64,000 nucleotides of DNA, taken from NCBI GenBank assembly GCA_902525035.1, contig CABZFN010000007.1, positions 1-64,000 on the forward strand, written 5' to 3'. A program made the position numbers and the translations under genes. Origin of the DNA: an uncultured Alphaproteobacteria bacterium (lineage in GTDB: Bacteria; Pseudomonadota; Alphaproteobacteria; HIMB59; GCA-002718135). Below, piece after piece: positions 37,765-45,492 of the stretch. The notes below the pieces were generated by a model, which did no database searches, was not told the origin of the DNA, and was given only the letters and a program-made list of their open reading frames with translations. Numbering within the stretch: position 1 is the stretch's first letter; every line of letters begins with the position of its first letter.

Positions 37765-37978
37765 ATTTTAATATTTCAAGATAATCAGTAACATCATTAA
37801 ATTTATTATCTGGTATATCTTTATATGTCATACCAAAATGATTTTTTACTTCTAAAGCAACATGAGCATAAGGATTTCTGCCCTTAGGATGATTTGGATG
37901 TTCTGGTAATTTGCCTCTTAAAAAATCTCCTGTTTCTTGAATTAGCTTCCAGAGTTTACTTGCGTTTTCTTTATTCAT
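37751..37978 (-). CDS. Small conserved-looking protein of unknown function
   Basis: I do not recognise a named family. The 75-residue product is soluble and rich in Asn, Lys and Pro, with no signal peptide or membrane helix. A central block, HPKGRNPYAHVALEVKNHFG, has the regular look of a conserved domain. It is followed by TYKDIPDNKFNDVTDYLE, suggesting an acidic helix. An N-terminal helix, ASKLWKLIQETGDFLRGK, precedes them. It is divergent from the desaturase across 37 bases and overlaps the MFS gene at its 3' end. Composition and codon use match real neighbours. Confidence 0.7.
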   Translation of the reverse strand: MNKENASKLWKLIQETGDFLRGKLPEHPNHPKGRNPYAHVALEVKNHFGMTYKDIPDNKFNDVTDYLEILKSNPE

Positions 37979-38015
37979 ATTTAAGAATATTAATATTAAA
38001 ATATAATTAATTACT

Positions 38016-39011
38016 ATGCACGTAGATTCATCAACTTGGTTTAAGCCTAAAATTAATAAAAATAAATTAAAAGAACTTTCAAAAAGAAATGATATTCCAG
38101 GACTTTTTCATTTTGCAATTTACTTTTTATCTCTAATTATTTTCGGTTACCTTTCTTTTATTTATTGGGGAACGTGGTTTTTTATAATATTTTTTTTTAT
38201 TTATTCTACAATTTATACATTTGCTGTAGCTAATGGACATGAAACAATTCATCGGACAGCATTTAAATCTCGATGGATCAATGAAGTGTTCTGTTATATT
38301 TCTTTTTTTCAATTACATTCAGAGCCATTAAGTTTTAGATGGAGTCATACTTTTCATCATTCAAAGACATTACAAACAGAAGGAGAATATGATCATGAAA
38401 TTGAAGTTTCAAGACCTACAGATTTAATTAAATTTTTTCTTAAGTTTATTCCTTTAACTGATTTGTTTTATATTCATCAGTCAAGTTTTGTTACAGTAAC
38501 TAAGCTTGCTTTTGGAATAATGGCTCCAAGTAATATAATATCAGCTCCAAAAAACCAGTGGGACAAAATTATTCGGAATGCTAGAATTCTATTATTCTTT
38601 TGGATTTTAATCATTATTTCTTCAATTTATTTGCAAACGTTATGGTTATTTATTTTTTATTTTTTACCACCATTTGTTGGCAGACCTATTCACTTTGCCG
38701 TAAATGTTACTCAGCATCTAGCAGCAAAATTTGACACCAACGACCATCGATTAAGTACTCACACAATTATTTTAAATCCAATATTAAGTTTTTATTATTG
38801 GCATATGGAGTATCACCTAGAGCACCATCTTTTTCCAATGGTGCCTTCTTATAATCTTAAAAAACTTCGCAAAGAAATTAAAGGCGAATTACCTGAGCCA
38901 TTTTATGGATTATTTCATTTCTATAAAACAACATTACCTTATCTTATCAAGTTGGCATTTAATTCGGAAAATTATTATAAAGTAGATATTTCCAAAATAT
39001 CAAAAACTTAA
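38016..39011 (+). CDS. Membrane fatty acid desaturase-type di-iron enzyme
   Basis: This 331-residue membrane protein has the three His boxes of the desaturase/hydroxylase superfamily: GHETIHR, WSHTFHHSKT and YHLEHHLFPMVP, with a further His-rich segment NVTQHLAAKFDTNDHRLSTH. Four to six hydrophobic helices surround them. The DHRLSTHTIILNP and LPEP segments recall MocD-like and alkane/fatty-acid hydroxylase relatives. It may desaturate acyl chains or hydroxylate a hydrophobic substrate; the exact reaction is not determinable. Its last base is adjacent to the last base of the convergent peptidase gene. Confidence 0.87.
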   Translation: MHVDSSTWFKPKINKNKLKELSKRNDIPGLFHFAIYFLSLIIFGYLSFIYWGTWFFIIFFFIYSTIYTFAVANGHETIHRTAFKSRWINEVFCYISFFQLHSEPLSFRWSHTFHHSKTLQTEGEYDHEIEVSRPTDLIKFFLKFIPLTDLFYIHQSSFVTVTKLAFGIMAPSNIISAPKNQWDKIIRNARILLFFWILIIISSIYLQTLWLFIFYFLPPFVGRPIHFAVNVTQHLAAKFDTNDHRLSTHTIILNPILSFYYWHMEYHLEHHLFPMVPSYNLKKLRKEIKGELPEPFYGLFHFYKTTLPYLIKLAFNSENYYKVDISKISKT

Positions 39012-40334
39012 TTATTTTGCTAAAGCTCCCATAGGATCCCATGGAGCTAGTGCTACAGGCTCCATATCTAAGTATTTTAATAGTCTTTTGTTTAGATATT
39101 TCTTATCAATGACAACTTCATATGTATATTCATCAAACCATTCATCAGTCATCATCATATATCCTTGATTGCCACTTTTTGTTCCCCAGCTATTTTCAAT
39201 TTTCCACTTAGTTGAATTTCTTTTTTTAATATCAACACCTGTTAAAAGCATGGCATGAGTCATTTCACTATCACCATACTCTAAACGAGTTTGTTTATTC
39301 ATCTTAAATGAAGTTTGAAAAACATTTTCATAGTCGTAAATGCCCATATCAAGTACACCCAAATCTCTACTAAAGCGTTTCCCAACATCGCAACCAAACC
39401 ATACCGCTTCATTGTTTTTTATTGAGTCCATCGCAGATTTTTTTAATTCTTTAATATTAACATTTAGATATTTTATAATTTGACCTTCTACGACGTTACC
39501 AAGAAACTCGACTGTATACATTGTATTAAATCTTTTATTACTCATTGGAGCATGAATTAAGCAAACTTTATCTTCAATATTGATATCTGCATATTTTTTA
39601 CAGAAATCGATTGGTGTCATGTCTGAAATTACAATGTGTCTATTATCTTTATTTCTAGTAGACCAATTGATAACATCTGGTGGTTGACCAAGAAACATTG
39701 CTAGTAAATTATAAATTGTTCCCATCATGTCTTTTTTTAGAGCTGTAGAATTTTTAGCTGGTTTCTTTCTTAGTATAGAAGCAAACTCTCTTAATTTATG
39801 AGTCAAGATATAATTCATTGCACCAGATTTACTGCTATGATTTGTTTCAGGCATTACATCTTTAGGTACTGCACCGTACTTAATAATTAAGTTTACAAAC
39901 ATATCCCACTGTCCACCATCTTGAACAGGCGCTTTTAAAAGATGAGTAATTAATCTGCTTTCATATGATTCATCTCTTGATTTGATAATATTCTCTAAAA
40001 AATAGTTTGCTTTCTCTAACTTATCCCAAAACATGAAATAATTTTGTGAAAACTCAAATGTGTTTAGTTCAAGGGTATCAACAACTTGTAAGCGCATAAG
40101 ATTTAACCCTGCAAATCCCCAGCATCTACCTGATGCCATTTGGTTTGTTACAGGAAGTTCTTTTTTTATTAGATTGGAAAAATTATGATTGATTTGACTA
40201 AAGTTTTCCCAATTGAGTGCAACATTAGCTAAATCATTTTTAATTAGTGCATTACGAGACGCAGTATTTTTATTATTTTTTAGAAATTTATTTTTGAAAG
40301 TTTTAATTGTTGAAAGAGATATATTTTTTGCCAT
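39012..40334 (-). CDS. pepC: Aminopeptidase C / bleomycin hydrolase-type cysteine peptidase (C1B)
   Basis: This 440-residue protein matches the papain-like C1B family. Catalytic Gln and Cys lie in TNQMASGRCWGFAGLNLMR, the His in DSEMTHAMLLTGVD and the Asn in KIENSWGTKSGNQGYMMM. The C-terminal tail reads PVALAPWDPMGALAK; in this family the tail reaches into the active site and restricts activity to aminopeptidase-type cleavage. The extra terminal Lys after Ala is unusual. There is no signal peptide, so it should act in the cytoplasm on peptides. It precedes the TopA-PlsY-PyrB group only by position. Confidence 0.93.
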   Translation of the reverse strand: MAKNISLSTIKTFKNKFLKNNKNTASRNALIKNDLANVALNWENFSQINHNFSNLIKKELPVTNQMASGRCWGFAGLNLMRLQVVDTLELNTFEFSQNYFMFWDKLEKANYFLENIIKSRDESYESRLITHLLKAPVQDGGQWDMFVNLIIKYGAVPKDVMPETNHSSKSGAMNYILTHKLREFASILRKKPAKNSTALKKDMMGTIYNLLAMFLGQPPDVINWSTRNKDNRHIVISDMTPIDFCKKYADINIEDKVCLIHAPMSNKRFNTMYTVEFLGNVVEGQIIKYLNVNIKELKKSAMDSIKNNEAVWFGCDVGKRFSRDLGVLDMGIYDYENVFQTSFKMNKQTRLEYGDSEMTHAMLLTGVDIKKRNSTKWKIENSWGTKSGNQGYMMMTDEWFDEYTYEVVIDKKYLNKRLLKYLDMEPVALAPWDPMGALAK

Positions 40335-40364
40335 ATTCTCTATTTAAAACTATTTCAGCTTAAT

Positions 40365-42890
40365 TCAATTCTTAACTGTTTTTTTCTTTTTTTTGAGACC
40401 CATTTTAGCTTTTCTTTCATCAATTAACCTAATGGCATCTTCTAGTTTTAAACTATCTATTGTTTGATCACCAAGAATTGATGCATTTATTTTTCCACAT
40501 TTTACATATGGTCCAAATTTTCCATCATGGGCAGTAATATTTTTCTTTTCTGTTGGATGCTCTCCAAATGTTTTTAACGTCGCATTACCTCTCTGTGTTG
40601 GTTTAGCAATTAATTCAATGGCTCTTTCAAGTTCAATATCAAGAATGTTGTCTGTTTTTTCGAGAGCTTTATATTTTTTATCATGCAAAATATATGGACC
40701 ATACATTCCAATCCCGGCACTAACCGTTTTATTTGTTTCCGGATGAAATCCTAATTTACGTGGTAAACCAAGTAATTGAATAGCTGTGTTTAATCCTATT
40801 TCATCTGGTTCAAAATTTTTAGGAATAGAAACTCTTTTTGGTTTCTTTTCTTTCGTCCCTTCACCAACTTGCAAATAAAATCCATAAGGACCTTTTCGAA
40901 GAGTAATCATTTCTCCTGTTTCCGGATAAATACCAATTTCTTTTGGTCCACTAAGAGCAGCGCCATCTTTATCGTTTAATTGGTTAAACTGAACCGTATA
41001 TTTGCAATCAGGATAATTAGAGCAACCAATAAAACCTCCAAACTTGCCAACTTTAATTCCTAGTCTTCCATTATCACACGTTGGACATTTCCTTTTTTCA
41101 TCTGCTCCGTTTGGAGGAAAGAAATGTGGACCTAAGGCTTCATCTAAAACATCAATGACTTCTCTGTTTGATTTACCTACAGTTTCGTCACAAAGTTGTT
41201 TAAACGTTTCCCAAAATTTTCTTAGAACCTCTTTCCAATCAAGCTTACCATCAGAAATTTCGTCAAGTTGATTTTCAAGATCAGCGGTAAAATCATATTC
41301 GACATATTGATTGAAATATTTCTCTAAAAATATCGATACTATTCTTCCTCTATCATGAGGATTAAAACGTTTTTTATCTAAAATTACATAATCTCTATCT
41401 TGTAGAACTTTAATAATAGAAGCATAAGTAGATGGTCTACCAATACCAAGTTCTTCAAGTTTTTTAACTAAGCTTGCTTCGGTGTAACGAGGAGGAGGGG
41501 AGGTAAAATGTTGTGTCTTTTCAACTTTTTTGAGATTTAAACTCTCTCCTTCACTCATGGCAGGAAGAATTGTTTCTTTTTCTTCATCTTTATCATCATC
41601 TTTAGCTTCTTGATAAACTTTATACATCCCAGGAAACTTGATTGTTGATCCATTTGCTCGTAAAACAATTTTTTTATCTTCGTTTGTAATATCAACAGCT
41701 ACTTGATCTAATACAGCACTCGCCATTTGTGAACTTACCGCTCTTTGCCAAATAATTTCATATAGCTTGTATTCTTCTAAAGTAATGTATTGCTTAATAT
41801 CTTTAGGTGTGAGGTAAATATTTGTTGGTCTAATACATTCATGTGCTTCTTGGGCATTTTTAGCCTTCGATTTATAAACTCTTGGCGCTTCTGGCAAATA
41901 GTTTGCACCATAATTATCAGTAACAAAACCTCGAACTTGGTTAATAGCTTCTTTTGACATGACGACACTGTCTGTTCGCATATAAGTTATTAAGCCAGTT
42001 GTTTCTCCTTTAATGTCTGTTCCTTCATAAAGGCGTTGAGCTGTACGCATTGTTTGACTAGCACTAAGACCAAGTTTACGACTAGACTCAATTTGCATTG
42101 TAGATGTAGTAAAAGCAGGATAGGGATTTCTTCTAGCTTCTTTTTTCGTAATATTTCCAACAGTGAAAGTAGAATTTTTGATATCATTAAAAATTTTTGT
42201 CGCCTCACTCTCATTTTTAATATCAAGTTTATCTACTTTATTCCCACCATAAACTGTAAGTCTGGAATTGATGATTTTATCTTCTTTATTTCTAAACTCG
42301 CCTTGTAAAGACCAATATTCCTGTGGAATAAATTTTTCTATTTCAAGTTCTCTCTCACTAATTATTCTTAAGGCAACAGATTGAACTCTACCCGCTGATT
42401 TTGAACCTGGTAACTTTCTCCATAGCACTGGAGAAAGTGTAAAACCAACAAGAAAATCTAACGCTCTTCTTGCAAGATAAGCATTTACTAAATTTTCATC
42501 TATTTCTCTTGGCTCTTTAAGACTATCAAGAACTGCATTTTTTGTAATTTCATTGAATGTAACTCGGTGAATATTTAATTTTGAAAGTGATGAATTATCT
42601 CTAAGTAGTTTTTCTACATGCCATGCAATGGCTTCACCTTCACGGTCTGGGTCAGTCGCTAGATATAAATTTTCGGATTTTTTTGCAGCATCTGTTATTT
42701 CTTTTATTACTTTTTTTCCACGATCACTGGTTTCCCATTTCATTTGGAAATCATTTTCAGTATCTATCGCATCATTTTTTGCTGATAAATCTCGGACATG
42801 CCCCACACTTGCAAGAACTTTGAAGTCAGAGCCTAAATATTTATTAATAGACTTTGCCTTCGATGGTGATTCAACAATTAATACATTCAT
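40365..42890 (-). CDS. topA: DNA topoisomerase I (type IA)
   Basis: TopA relaxes negative supercoils. The 841-residue protein starts MNVLIVESPSKAKSINKYLG, the Toprim domain; an upstream in-frame start would add five unconserved residues. The TATDPDREGEAIAWHVE Toprim motif and the active-site Tyr in GLITYMRTDS are clear. A C4 zinc ribbon (KCPTCDNGRLG, then GCSNYPDCKY) is followed by three C-terminal repeats (for example TGEMITLRKGPYGFYLQVGEG) and a Lys-rich tail. dprA commonly lies between plsY and topA; here the gap is only 65 bases. Confidence 0.97.
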   Translation of the reverse strand: MNVLIVESPSKAKSINKYLGSDFKVLASVGHVRDLSAKNDAIDTENDFQMKWETSDRGKKVIKEITDAAKKSENLYLATDPDREGEAIAWHVEKLLRDNSSLSKLNIHRVTFNEITKNAVLDSLKEPREIDENLVNAYLARRALDFLVGFTLSPVLWRKLPGSKSAGRVQSVALRIISERELEIEKFIPQEYWSLQGEFRNKEDKIINSRLTVYGGNKVDKLDIKNESEATKIFNDIKNSTFTVGNITKKEARRNPYPAFTTSTMQIESSRKLGLSASQTMRTAQRLYEGTDIKGETTGLITYMRTDSVVMSKEAINQVRGFVTDNYGANYLPEAPRVYKSKAKNAQEAHECIRPTNIYLTPKDIKQYITLEEYKLYEIIWQRAVSSQMASAVLDQVAVDITNEDKKIVLRANGSTIKFPGMYKVYQEAKDDDKDEEKETILPAMSEGESLNLKKVEKTQHFTSPPPRYTEASLVKKLEELGIGRPSTYASIIKVLQDRDYVILDKKRFNPHDRGRIVSIFLEKYFNQYVEYDFTADLENQLDEISDGKLDWKEVLRKFWETFKQLCDETVGKSNREVIDVLDEALGPHFFPPNGADEKRKCPTCDNGRLGIKVGKFGGFIGCSNYPDCKYTVQFNQLNDKDGAALSGPKEIGIYPETGEMITLRKGPYGFYLQVGEGTKEKKPKRVSIPKNFEPDEIGLNTAIQLLGLPRKLGFHPETNKTVSAGIGMYGPYILHDKKYKALEKTDNILDIELERAIELIAKPTQRGNATLKTFGEHPTEKKNITAHDGKFGPYVKCGKINASILGDQTIDSLKLEDAIRLIDERKAKMGLKKKKKTVKN

Positions 42891-42955
42891 AAATTTGTGC
42901 CCCAAATTTCAGTTTAAAGATAATTCGTCAAGAAATTTTAAAAAAAAGTATATTT

Positions 42956-43561
42956 TTACTTGGATAATTTAATTTTACTTTCAGTTTTGTTTGCGAGTCT
43001 TTTAATGTTTTCTGTGTGTTTAAGATAAATAATTAAAGTTAAATAAATAAAGAAAATTAGAATATAAAAATTAAAATTAATAAAAATATAATAAGCTGGA
43101 GCAACTAAAATTCCAATTAAAGATCCAAGAGAAGAGTACTTACTTACAAAAGCAGTAACAAGCCATACTAATAAAAATAAAATTGCAATGTAAGGATTAA
43201 AACCAAATAAGAAGCCAATATATGTTGCCACTCCTTTTCCACCTTTGAATTTTAACCAAACAGGATAGATATGACCTAATATGGCAAAGTGACAGAGAAG
43301 TATTTTATTTAATAAAGAAATATCTTGAAAATACATTTGTAAAATGAGGAATGGAAGAAAGCCTTTAAATATATCAAAACAAAGAACAATGAATGCTACA
43401 AATTTATTTCCTGTTCTTAAAACATTTGTTGCACCTACATTTCCAGAACCAACCTTTCTAATATCTTCCAATCCAAATAATTTTGTAAAAATTAATGCAA
43501 AGGGTAATGATCCTATTACATAAAAAAATATGATTAATGATAAACTACTTACTAAAGTCAT
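42956..43561 (-). CDS. plsY: Acyl-phosphate:glycerol-3-phosphate acyltransferase PlsY
   Basis: PlsY transfers the acyl group from acyl-phosphate to glycerol 3-phosphate at the membrane, the first step of phospholipid synthesis. The family motifs are GSLPFALIFTKLFGLEDIRKVGSGNVGATNVLR (in two parts: GSLPFALI and GSGNVGATNVLR), WLKFKGGKGVATYIGF and LGSLIGILVAP. About five membrane helices are predicted. I chose the ATG over an upstream TTG; it still overlaps the pyrB end by 17 bases. pyrC, often between pyrB and plsY, is missing. Confidence 0.95.
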   Translation of the reverse strand: MTLVSSLSLIIFFYVIGSLPFALIFTKLFGLEDIRKVGSGNVGATNVLRTGNKFVAFIVLCFDIFKGFLPFLILQMYFQDISLLNKILLCHFAILGHIYPVWLKFKGGKGVATYIGFLFGFNPYIAILFLLVWLVTAFVSKYSSLGSLIGILVAPAYYIFINFNFYILIFFIYLTLIIYLKHTENIKRLANKTESKIKLSK

Positions 43562-44690
43562 CTCTGTTTTTAACAATTAAGTCTAAGCATGCCATTCTTA
43601 CTGCAACGCCCATAGCTACCTGTTCTTGTATTAAGCTTCTTGTGACGTCATCGGCTAGTTTTGAGTCTATTTCTACACCACGGTTCATTGGGCCAGGATG
43701 CATAACAAAAGCATTTTTTTTTGCATATTTAAGCTTATTGTAATCTAAACCATACTTTTTAAAATAAATCTTTTGATTTGGCATTATTTTACCAACTATT
43801 CTTTCTTTTTGAATACGTAGCATCATAACAATATCACAATTTTGTAATCCCTTTTTCATTTCTGTATAAACATTCACAGGTAGTTTATTTAAACTTTTTG
43901 GTAACCATTCCTTAGGCCCAATAACATTTATTTTTGCACCTAACTTTGAGAGTATGATTATGTTTGATCTAGCAACACGGCTATGTAAAATATCCCCGCA
44001 TATAGCAATTTTTAATTTTGAAAAATTTTCAAATTTATTTTTTATAGTAAGTGCATCTAATAATGCTTGCGTGGGATGCTCATGACTACCATCACCTGCG
44101 TTAATTACAGACGCATCTACTGTTTCTGAAATTTTTTTACTAATTCCTTCCTCTGGATGTCTCACAATTAAAACGTCAGGATTCATTGAATTAATAGTAG
44201 TCATAGTATCGAGTAAGGTTTCACCTTTATTAATTGAGCTATCTTTTACCACTACATTAATGAGATCTGCTCCTAGCCTTTTAGCGGCTACTTCAAAACT
44301 TGTTCTTGTTCTTGTTGAGTCCTCAAAGAAAAGATTAAATATTGTTCTCCCTTCTAGAACATTAATTTTTTTAATTCTCCTTTTATTAAAGGATATATAT
44401 TTTTTAGATTCATCTAAGATGTGCTCAATTTCTTTCTTGGTTAAGTCAGCTGTTTCTACTAAATGAATTTTTTTAAAAATATTTTTTGTTCGTTTTAATT
44501 TGATATTTGTTTTTGAAGAAATTGATGAATAATATTTTAAAGCTATTTTTTCTGCATCTTTAAGAATTTTTGAACCTGTAGATGACCTGATTGCTTTTAA
44601 TTTAGGCAATTTGACTTTCATTTGCCAATATTTTGAATTTTCTCTTTTATATAATTTTATATGTCCTGATTTAAGTAGCTTTGAATTCAT
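43545..44690 (-). CDS. pyrB: Aspartate carbamoyltransferase with an N-terminal integrase arm-like domain
   Basis: The catalytic part is a complete ATCase: FFEDSTRTRTSFEVAAKRLG (carbamoyl phosphate site), GDGSHEHPTQALLDAL and MHPGPMNRGVEI. Catalytic chains usually have 300-320 residues; this one has 381. The extra N-terminal ~70 residues (IKLYKRENSKYW, LKAIRSSTGSKILKDAEKIA) read like the arm-type DNA-binding domain of tyrosine recombinases (tyrosine-rich strand, STG turn, then an Ala-rich helix). No ATG, GTG or TTG lies between this part and the catalytic domain, so no shorter product from a usual start is apparent. PyrB makes N-carbamoyl-aspartate for pyrimidines. Confidence 0.93.
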   Translation of the reverse strand: MNSKLLKSGHIKLYKRENSKYWQMKVKLPKLKAIRSSTGSKILKDAEKIALKYYSSISSKTNIKLKRTKNIFKKIHLVETADLTKKEIEHILDESKKYISFNKRRIKKINVLEGRTIFNLFFEDSTRTRTSFEVAAKRLGADLINVVVKDSSINKGETLLDTMTTINSMNPDVLIVRHPEEGISKKISETVDASVINAGDGSHEHPTQALLDALTIKNKFENFSKLKIAICGDILHSRVARSNIIILSKLGAKINVIGPKEWLPKSLNKLPVNVYTEMKKGLQNCDIVMMLRIQKERIVGKIMPNQKIYFKKYGLDYNKLKYAKKNAFVMHPGPMNRGVEIDSKLADDVTRSLIQEQVAMGVAVRMACLDLIVKNRDDFSK

Positions 44691-44719
44691 ATGTGTTAAT
44701 AATGTGTAAGTATGTGTAA
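44691..44719 (-). repeat. Three helically phased 8-bp direct repeats before pyrB
   Basis: The plus strand reads ATGTGTTA, then ATGTGTAA, then ATGTGTAA, with starts 11 and 10 bases apart. On the pyrB strand they read TAACACAT, TTACACAT and TTACACAT, and they end directly at the pyrB ATG. They fill most of the 38-bp gap to ruvX and leave no Shine-Dalgarno sequence. Spacing of one helical turn would place bound subunits on one DNA face, as at operators or recombinase arm sites. A binding function is inference. Confidence 0.5.
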
Positions 44720-44728
44720 ACTAATTTA

Positions 44729-45187
44729 TTAATTATTTCTATATCTATCTAAATATCCTTGTAAGATATAAGCAGCTGATTGTTGATCAAGTTTACTTTT
44801 AATCTTTGTTTTACTTACATCAGCTTTTCTCATTTCTTTAAAGATTACATCTGATGAAAATCTTTCATCCCAAAGAGCTGTAGGTTTTTTAAAAAAGGTA
44901 TGAAGATTAATATTAAAATCCCTTACTAATTGGCTTTGTTTGTTTTCACTATTATCCAGGCTAATCGGTAGACCAAGAATAAATCCTCCAATTTCATACT
45001 CTTTCAAAATATCTTTCATGATAATTAAATCTTTATTAGTTCCTTTTCTTTGGATAATTGAAAGAGGTGTAGCGATTATTTTTGATCTATCGCTTACTGC
45101 AACACCAATCGTTTTAGTTCCTAGGTCTAGACCTACAAGTATTTGTGATGTATTAAGGCCATCGATTATATTATTTTGATCATTCAT
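44729..45187 (-). CDS. ruvX: RuvX/YqgF family Holliday-junction resolvase-like protein
   Basis: This RNase H-fold protein (152 residues from the chosen ATG) is a putative nuclease linked to Holliday-junction resolution and pre-16S rRNA 5' end processing. It shows ILVGLDLGTKTIGVAVSD with the first catalytic Asp, GGFILGLPISLDNSENKQS with its typical Pro, the Glu in ALWDERFSSD and the late Asp in KLDQQSAAYILQGYLDRY. An upstream in-frame start would overlap gatC and lacks conservation. Only 17 bases separate its start from the divergent gatC start. Confidence 0.92.
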   Translation of the reverse strand: MNDQNNIIDGLNTSQILVGLDLGTKTIGVAVSDRSKIIATPLSIIQRKGTNKDLIIMKDILKEYEIGGFILGLPISLDNSENKQSQLVRDFNINLHTFFKKPTALWDERFSSDVIFKEMRKADVSKTKIKSKLDQQSAAYILQGYLDRYRNN

Positions 45188-45204
45188 ATAATGGAGCTCA
45201 TAAA

Positions 45205-45492
45205 TTGAAGATTGATAAAAATACAATAAATAAAATTGCTCGTCTATCTAGAATAAAGTTAGATGATAAAGAATCTGAAGATTATATTAAGGATCTTAAT
45301 TCCATTTTAGACTGGGTAGAGCAGTTAAATGAAGTAAATACTGAAAATGTAGAACCTTTAAGTAACATATCATCATCAATTTTACCTAAAAGAGAAGATT
45401 TATCTAATGATTCTAATTCTAGTGAGGAAATTCTTGAAAATGCTCCTGATAAACTCGAGGGTTTTTTTGCAGTACCAAAGGTGGTAGAATAA
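45205..45492 (+). CDS. gatC: Asp/Glu-tRNA amidotransferase subunit GatC
   Basis: GatC is the small stabilising subunit of GatCAB. The 95-residue protein starts MKIDKNTINKIARLSRIKLDD, the family N-terminus, and has ILDWVEQLNEVNTENVEPL in the middle and FFAVPKVVE at the end. The start codon is TTG, supported by a GGAG eight bases upstream. It shares a base with gatA. Confidence 0.93.
   Translation: MKIDKNTINKIARLSRIKLDDKESEDYIKDLNSILDWVEQLNEVNTENVEPLSNISSSILPKREDLSNDSNSSEEILENAPDKLEGFFAVPKVVE

Noticed and set aside
42036..42972. Several plus-strand open frames across topA
   Set aside because: They are antisense to a well-conserved topoisomerase and have no protein-like motifs.
43545..44690. 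Interpreting the long pyrB as a simple start misannotation
   Set aside because: No ATG, GTG or TTG occurs near the expected catalytic start, and the extension has recognisable domain-like structure.
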